Shown here: positions 57,914 to 64,000 of the stretch, piece by piece
Position numbering within the stretch: position 1 is the first letter of the stretch
Layout: each line of letters starts with the position of its first letter
NCBI GenBank assembly: GCA_928212115.1
Contig: CAKMRJ010003334.1
Coordinates: 2,711,884 to 2,775,883 of the forward strand
Source of the DNA: Lactuca virosa
Lineage: Eukaryota; Streptophyta; Magnoliopsida; Asterales; Asteraceae
Length of the DNA stretch: 64,000 bases
Direction: 5' to 3'
The notes under the pieces: generated by a model
Database searches by the model: none
What the model was told of the DNA's origin: nothing
Seen by the model: the letters and a program-made list of their open reading frames with translations, nothing else
Position numbers and translations under genes: made by a program

Positions 57914-60336
57914 TGTGACATCCCCAATTTCACGGCCAGAAAATACCGATTTGTTTATGCTTTATTTAAAAACCAGAGTATCCTTTTGAAGAATAATATG
58001 GCGGAATTTGTTCTCAAAAGTATGATAAAGATATTATCAAAGCATTTCCGAAGAAATGTATTTTAATTATATTAAAAACGTTGGGATGTCATCATCAATA
58101 TAGTACATAAGCATAAACGGAAAATAACATACGCCTTACAACATATATTATTCTATTGGCCTATAATCCATAATTCTCTCATTTGTTCATCACACCGGTG
58201 CTCTTGTGCCACTACCTGTAATCCAAGAAACTGAGTGGGTCAAGCTTGGGAGCCTGGTGAGCACATAGAGTTTTCAACCCACAATAATTAAGTTCTTTAA
58301 TTTCATCAAATCATTCAACCCGATTACCCGATTACCCGTTCCCGTTATCCTCACTTTCTGTCTCTAAAGCATCTAATTTAAGGGACCTAGCCTAAGGATT
58401 ATCTTCGGGATTGACAATGATGCTTAGGGGATTCCTCAAAAATATATGTCAGTAAGGCAACTATGAGTGGGATGGAGTAAACATGGTGAACACGTCGTTC
58501 ACAAACACCTACAGGTTGCGAGCTTGCTAGCGTTCCACTGGACTGTCTAGAATAGTCTGTGGTCATCATCTATACTATGCTAGATGACTGGATCAGCTTT
58601 AACATCAAGGTCTCTCATCATTTATTTCATCTTTCATCATCTATATCATCTACCCATATTTACCCAACATAATTATAGGTATAAAATACATATACAGTTT
58701 AAATCAAGTAAAACATGTATAAATCGTTCATCGAACATAGATATCAGGAACATAGATAATAAGCACATACAGCATGTAATTTATATTAAATACTTCATAT
58801 CTATGTGTAAGATGAAAGTAACTATGCACTCACTTGTTAAAGTGACGACTCAAAATTCGGGCAACGCTTTGCTTATAACAATTGTCTTTTCCTTTGACGA
58901 AACCTAGTATTATTATCACTAAGTTTTACTCTAATATTTATTGTGACTAATTATAAGTCTAGATTCATCATTAACTCAAAGTCTACTTTCATGATCTATT
59001 AAGTAAGGATCAGCCAGGTAGGACAGTTGGAAGGCAGGACCATTTCGGAGTATAGCCTTTCTGAAATCCAACAACCAAGCCAACATGACCGTTCTAGACA
59101 CATCTCCCATAAGTAGACCAATCAGTATAACGACTTGGAATCACTGATAAATCTTGTTTATAGGTTCATAATAACGATAATGAATTTAAACATAAGTTAC
59201 ACTTAAAGCGTAATAAGGGTAGCTCAACTTACAAGGTTTCTAGCGAAAACTTAGAACTCCGTGGTCAGAACTTCGTCGCTGAATCTTTTTTCTAAAAACA
59301 TTCTTGTAGCGCTTCAGCACTCACCTTACTATACTTAAACTACAGAAAGAGAAGCTGAATCATGAGGGACCGAAATGGTCGGCGATAAGAAGAGAAAGAC
59401 TCTTGAATCAAGAGAATGGTGCAAGAAATATGAGAGCCTAGAACCTCTTATTTATAGTAACTAAATTTTCAAAAAACCGTCATCTATAGTTACTTAAATG
59501 ACCTTATAGTTATTTAAATGACTAAACACCCATTTATAATACTATTTTAAATAGATTTAACGATATTTGTACTAAACTAATGTCGAAAAATACTCAACAC
59601 TAGTCTTATAACGACCGCATCGTCGATACCTTTCTAATGATTTATACTTTATTAATACATAAATATGTATATATATGTATACATATATATGATTTATACT
59701 TTATTTTAATACATAAATATGCTATTATAAATTATAACTCGTTCATACGAACTCCATTTTTACGTTCTTTAAATTCACGCGTAGCTATCGACGAGATCTA
59801 CAACTTTCCTTTAGACTCCGTCGGCTAATTTTGACTTTAATTTTCGTCCATATTTTTATAAAGTTAAATGATTTTGCTAAAATCATAACTCTCTCGTACG
59901 GACTCCATTTTTGACATTCTTTTTCTCGAAATCCCTATTTTAAAGAGTATTACGATTTTCTTTTTGGCGACTTTAGCTAAAAGTCAATCATTCTCTTCGT
60001 AACTTTTTACATCACACGTTCCTTGTGCGCAACTGACTTTTATATCTTACAAAAATCATATCTAATTCATACGGATTCAGATTTCGACGAAATTTATATT
60101 TTTGAGGTCGGAACGACATGTACTTTCTAAATATATAATTATATATATGTTTTGGCGCACTTATGTTTACGATTTACAGACGTTTCGGCTGATTTTTCCT
60201 ATTTTATTATATTATAATAATCATGAAACACATAATATTCACATAATTCTTCTTTATTACGTCAAATTGGTTACAATTGTTGACCCTAACTATTACATCA
60301 TCAAAATAATGCTTAGTAAGAAACAGGGGCGTTACA
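57914..60336 (-). repeat. Gypsy-4 5' LTR
   Basis: TGTGACATCCCC...GGGGCGTTACA, 2,423 bp, AT-rich. It has three degenerate repeats of the type 'aactcrttcatacgaactcc' near 59737, 59882 and 60058. No GTACGC or ACTCG palindrome clusters were noticed. Confidence 0.82.
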
Positions 60337-60791
60337 TGTATGATTATCTGTATTCGTTGGTTCTGCATTTATGTTTACCTGTTACATATGTCGACATATT
60401 GTGGTTGGGTTGAGGCGGTCCTGCTTTGTACGAGGTGGTCCAGTCAGGCCGAAGGCCCGTAGAGCGGTCCTGATAGGCTGTAGGCCCTGCGAGGCGGTCC
60501 GGTCAACCTGAAGCCTCATATTTGCATGCTTTTGTTTGTATATTTTGTGATGGTACTTTGGGGGAACTCACTAAGCTTTGGCTTACAGTTTTAGTTCATT
60601 GTTTCAGGTACTTGAGAGGATCGTGACAAAACGAAGGCATGATCATGCACATCCTATTGTCTTTATGATAATGGATCTTGGGATACTCTGATTTTGAATA
60701 ATACTTTTGAAACAATGGTTTTGTAAACACTAATGTATGAAATGGGTTGTTTTTGACAATTTTAAATTTCTCTGATTTTTGGGATGTTACA
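60337..60791 (+). repeat. LTR fragment related to Gypsy-2, plus orientation
   Basis: The last 0.45 kb of an LTR of the Gypsy-2 family: 'gaggcggtcc' and 'gccgaaggcc' mini-dyads, 'ggggaactcactaagcttt', acceptor-like tttcag ending 60607, and terminal GATGTTACA at 60791. No PBS follows. The left part is replaced by Gypsy-4. Confidence 0.82.
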
Positions 60792-61271
60792 AGAATCCAA
60801 TTTCTTAGCAAAAGTTCAACCAAACATTTGAAATGGTGAAGTTGGATTCCATTTTTTTAAAATTCTAGTAAACCAAACAACCCCTAAGTCAATATATAAA
60901 ACAAAAGTAATTATAATTATAATTTTTTGGTTAGTGTTTAGTGCTCATTTTACGTTCACTAAATGATTTAGAAAACCTATGCTTACCCCTAATTTTAAAT
61001 TTTTTACATAGTTTTTGAGCTTAAAAGGCAAATTTTCGTTAGATTTCGTGATGGATTTCAAATCTGATGTCTTTCATACACTGTCAGGCGTGTTCGAAGT
61101 TCTATGACTTTAGCTCGAGTTACAACTAACTCTTGCAGTAAGGCTTCATTGTCTCTCATTGCTCTGTCACGAGCAGGGTTGATGTTTCTTTGTCCCATTC
61201 AGTTGGTATTGACCCGCTTTGGTGGGTCCCTCATCTTCGTATTCAACGGGTATTGGTGGGAGTTGGTTTTC
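60792..61271. other. Spacer between LTRs, AT-rich, with a small coding-like fragment
   Basis: The first 120 bp have 'ccaaacaacccctaag', typical of MITE ends. The rest is unassigned except for the minus-strand fragment below. Confidence 0.5.
61058..61190 (-). pseudogene. Unrecognised coding-like fragment, coiled-coil character
   Basis: On the minus strand a short frame ends at TGA 61058-61060 and reads NPARDRAMRDNEALLQELV followed by VTRAKVIELRTRLTVYERHQI. This is a heptad-like, charged stretch that looks like the C-terminus of a coiled-coil protein. I do not recognise the family. An in-frame stop precedes it, and the Gypsy-5 LTR begins 80 bp further on, so it may be the broken end of a gene or of another element. 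Confidence 0.3.
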
Positions 61272-63155
61272 TGTAACACTTGGATTTGGGGTATGTTCCT
61301 TTTAGCTCTTTTATATTGAATTATTGCATTTTGGTCCCTGGAGTAGTATGCGGGGCGTACCACTTGGTACGCTTAGTGTACAAGCTAAAAAGCCCGTACG
61401 AGGGGCGTACCACTTAGTACATTTAGCATACTAAGGTGGATCTGGATCGCGGATGCAAGGCCTCGTACGTTGGGCATACGAGGGGTTACGCTTAGCTTAC
61501 TTGGGGGTTAATGAAACCCTAATTTAAGGGTGTTGCACGCTATATATAGACCTTAAGTCCCTAGGGCTGGCCTCTTTACTAGCCTTCATTGCTCTAAAAC
61601 CCTAAAATCGACCTTTAGCCTCCATTGTTGTGGTTTTGAGCTTTTGAGAAGAACTTGGTGCTTGTTTTGCTCATTTTGAAGAGAGTGAAGAAGGTTGAAG
61701 GTGCATAGCTTGGTGGGAAGCTTAGAGATCCAGAATCACCACTCATTTTGCAAGCCTTTTGAGGTATCAAGTTCATACCTTGGCTTTTGAATGCTTAGAT
61801 CTCTTTATGTCTTGATCTTTATGCTTTTGGTCCCTTTTTGGTTTGGTTGATGAGTTAAGACGTTTTTGGGACTTTTCCTTTTAGATCTGAGCATGTTATG
61901 AGGTTTTTAAGCATAAAGGTGCAGGCTTTATGGGGTTTATGGTCACATGCATGCATTAAGTCACCAATTAAGTCCTTCTTAGCTTTAAGAGCTTCATTAA
62001 GCCATGCATGCATGTAAATTTGGCAATTTTATGTGATAAATCAGCTCAAGGAAGTCAGATCTAGGTTTTATGGATTAAGAGTTGGAAATGAGTTTTGGCT
62101 GAATGGGTGAGTACGCTGGGTGTACAAACTTGTATGTGCCGCATACAATCCCTAAAGCGTGTACGCTTAGCGTACAAGCTGAGTACGCCCCGCGTACTCA
62201 GCCAGTTGGGCTTCGCAAATTGGATATTCGGTTTGGGCCATTCTCTTGGGCTTAGATGTTTAGGGATGTTGGTCCATCTGAATTCTTGTGTTTTTGGGCT
62301 GGGAATATGTTGGACCTTGGATTAATGCCCATGGAAGGGGTTGGGCCCAATTTGGAAATTTGGGCCGTGATTTGGGCCTTGGGTGGCTAATTAGGTTTGG
62401 GCCTTTTGGATTGTGAGTCTGGGCCTTAGTCTTGGACCAAACTAGGTAAGGTGGAAAATGGTCGTTTTACCCTAATTATGGACTGATAGTTATGGATTAG
62501 AATCCAATTATTAATTGGATGTTGCTTGATATTGATAGCTCGGGGATTTGTCTGACCAACAACCAAGGAGTTATCAGTGTGATTCAGCAGTGCGAGGTGA
62601 GTTTCCTCATTGTGTTTAGTGGTTCGAAGGCATCAATGCCGACCCACTCCATGATCTGTTATGTTAGAATACTCATTGTCTGTGTGACACTATGTATGTG
62701 ATATGTGATCGGGCCCTGATGATTATTGTGTACTATTATCTTATGTTAGTGTTGTGATTGATGTCTGTGTGTGCTGGGCCCGGTTATGCGTATGTTATGT
62801 TTATATGAATTGTATGTGGGCAGGGCCCGTTATGCGAGTTAGGGTGGGGCCCGTTATACTCATTGGGCGGGGCCCATTATGTGTTATATACGTATGGTAT
62901 GTGGTATCTTGGGGAACCCACTAAGCTTTGTGCTTATAGTTTCCAATTTATATTTCAGGTACTTCTAGTTCCAAAGGGAAGGGTTCGGGTTGATTGCAGG
63001 GCACACACCACCTCGTTCTGCATTTTCTTGATTTAATCTAATATTTCATGATGACTGATACATTTGATTACTGGATTAGTATGGCAATGTTTTTGGAATA
63101 CTGGTTTTATTAAATCAAAAATGAAATTTTTGGGTCTTATTTTTGGGACTTTTCA
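61272..63155 (+). repeat. Gypsy-5 5' LTR
   Basis: TGTAACACTTGG...GGGACTTTTCA, 1,884 bp. TATATATA at 61541-61548; GTACGC dyads at 61347-61500 and 62110-62205; possible donor at 61764 (GAG|GTATCAAG) and acceptor at 62958; 'gggcccgttatg' units at 62780-62880. Confidence 0.92.
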
Positions 63156-63170
63156 TGTTGTTATCAGATC
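63156..63170 (+). other. Gypsy-5 primer-binding site
   Basis: TGTTGTTATCAGATC, two bases off TTGGTATCAGAGC. The position after the LTR and the following hairpin support it. Confidence 0.8.
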
Positions 63171-64000
63171 CTTTGTTTGAGGGATTCAGACATACTCTCG
63201 GGTGTGTCTGAACTCAAACTGAGGATTTTGTTAAGTTTTTCAAAAAGAAATGTATTTTAAGAAAAGAGTTTTCTAAGACAAGAAAGGGTGTAGTGCATGC
63301 AATCGGCCGAGTTCAATTAAGTTTTCCCAAAATACCCATAAATGTTATCTAATATGATTTGATCTGCGAATCTGTGAATCGCATGCTATTTAGGGCTAAG
63401 GATTAGCTCTATTTTTGCATGATAGAATGCTAAGAGAGATGCCTTTGTATGCCTATTATACGAGCTGGTAGACTTGTATGCTATTATTGATTAGTCAGTG
63501 ATAGGATGGCTTTAAGGTATGCTTGGTTCTGATTACTTAATGCCCGAATGTTGCTTGCTTTGTGCTTTCTAGGAGTTCTAACTAGCTTCAGCTAACTAGT
63601 AAGCGAATATGCTAAGTTACATATTATGGGAACTAAATATTTTAGAAGGTTAAGTTTTAACTCTATTGTGCAACTCTTGTTTGAGTCCAACCGTTGTAGT
63701 GTGAGACCTCTCATTCGAAAAATTATATGGTTTTAGTAATATGTAATTGTATTCGTGATCCAGTTAGAGGAAGTTAGCAACAGTTCCTTCTACAACTGAT
63801 GGCGGAGAGTGGTGTGGAGTTTGACCTAAGAAAACCTAGGATGAGATCTAGTGTTGGGAGCCTTATTTGTGAGGGTAGTTGTATGGATATAAAGTGACTT
63901 GGTAGAGTCAAGGCAATCCTGGAGGAAAGTATTGATAGATGTGGAAGGTAGTATGCGATGGGTTATGAGCATTACATCATTCCTATGGTGCACATGCAAC
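63171..64000 (+). other. Gypsy-5 leader (element continues beyond window)
   Basis: Non-coding. Hairpin 63175-63219, then sequence similar to the leaders of Gypsy-1 and Gypsy-6. gag would start after the window edge. Confidence 0.8.

Overview
This is plant nuclear DNA: a spliced plant gene, AT-rich spacers, and nested LTR retrotransposons primed by initiator-Met tRNA. The 11-mer ACTCGTCGAGT and the dyad GTACGC-N3-GCGTAC recur many times. I associate both with Asteraceae genomes, lettuce (Lactuca) in particular, but that is inference from memory and not a search result. The only likely host gene is a two-exon DUF599 membrane protein at 2851-3857. I found no tRNA, rRNA or CRISPR array.

Layout. 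1-1668 is the right part of an LTR, next to a broken Helitron helicase tail (to 2049). The DUF599 gene and a gene-free spacer with a (TA)n tract follow. 5520-9668 is a decayed Ty1/copia element (Copia-C), and 9669-11295 is a reverse-oriented solo LTR. From 11298 to 53262 lies a Russian-doll nest. An old LTR fragment was split by Copia-A (minus, 11393-53069). Copia-A was split by Gypsy-1 (14146-23310, in its reverse transcriptase) and Gypsy-2 (24786-49525, in its integrase). Gypsy-2 was split by Copia-B (27896-41439, in its integrase zinc finger) and by a 1.96-kb non-autonomous LTR element (46436-48393, in its 5' LTR). Copia-B was split by Gypsy-6 (30393-36090, in gag). Five of these six insertions have perfect 5-bp target duplications; Copia-A has 4 of 5 matching. 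With inserts removed, Copia-A, Gypsy-2 and Copia-B return to about 7.8, 9.2 and 7.8 kb. After the nest come a truncated plus-strand Gypsy-3 (53258-56200), a truncated minus-strand Gypsy-4 (56205-60336), an LTR fragment (60337-60791), a spacer, and the 5' end of Gypsy-5 (61272 onward).

All element genes carry stops, frameshifts or deletions, so none looks autonomous. The more interesting material is non-coding: a hairpin just after the primer-binding site in five gypsy families, a duplicated covarying hairpin in two copia leaders, paired palindrome clusters around LTR promoters that change class between related LTRs, and a possible conserved intron inside the LTRs. All of this was read by eye; no alignment or folding program was run.
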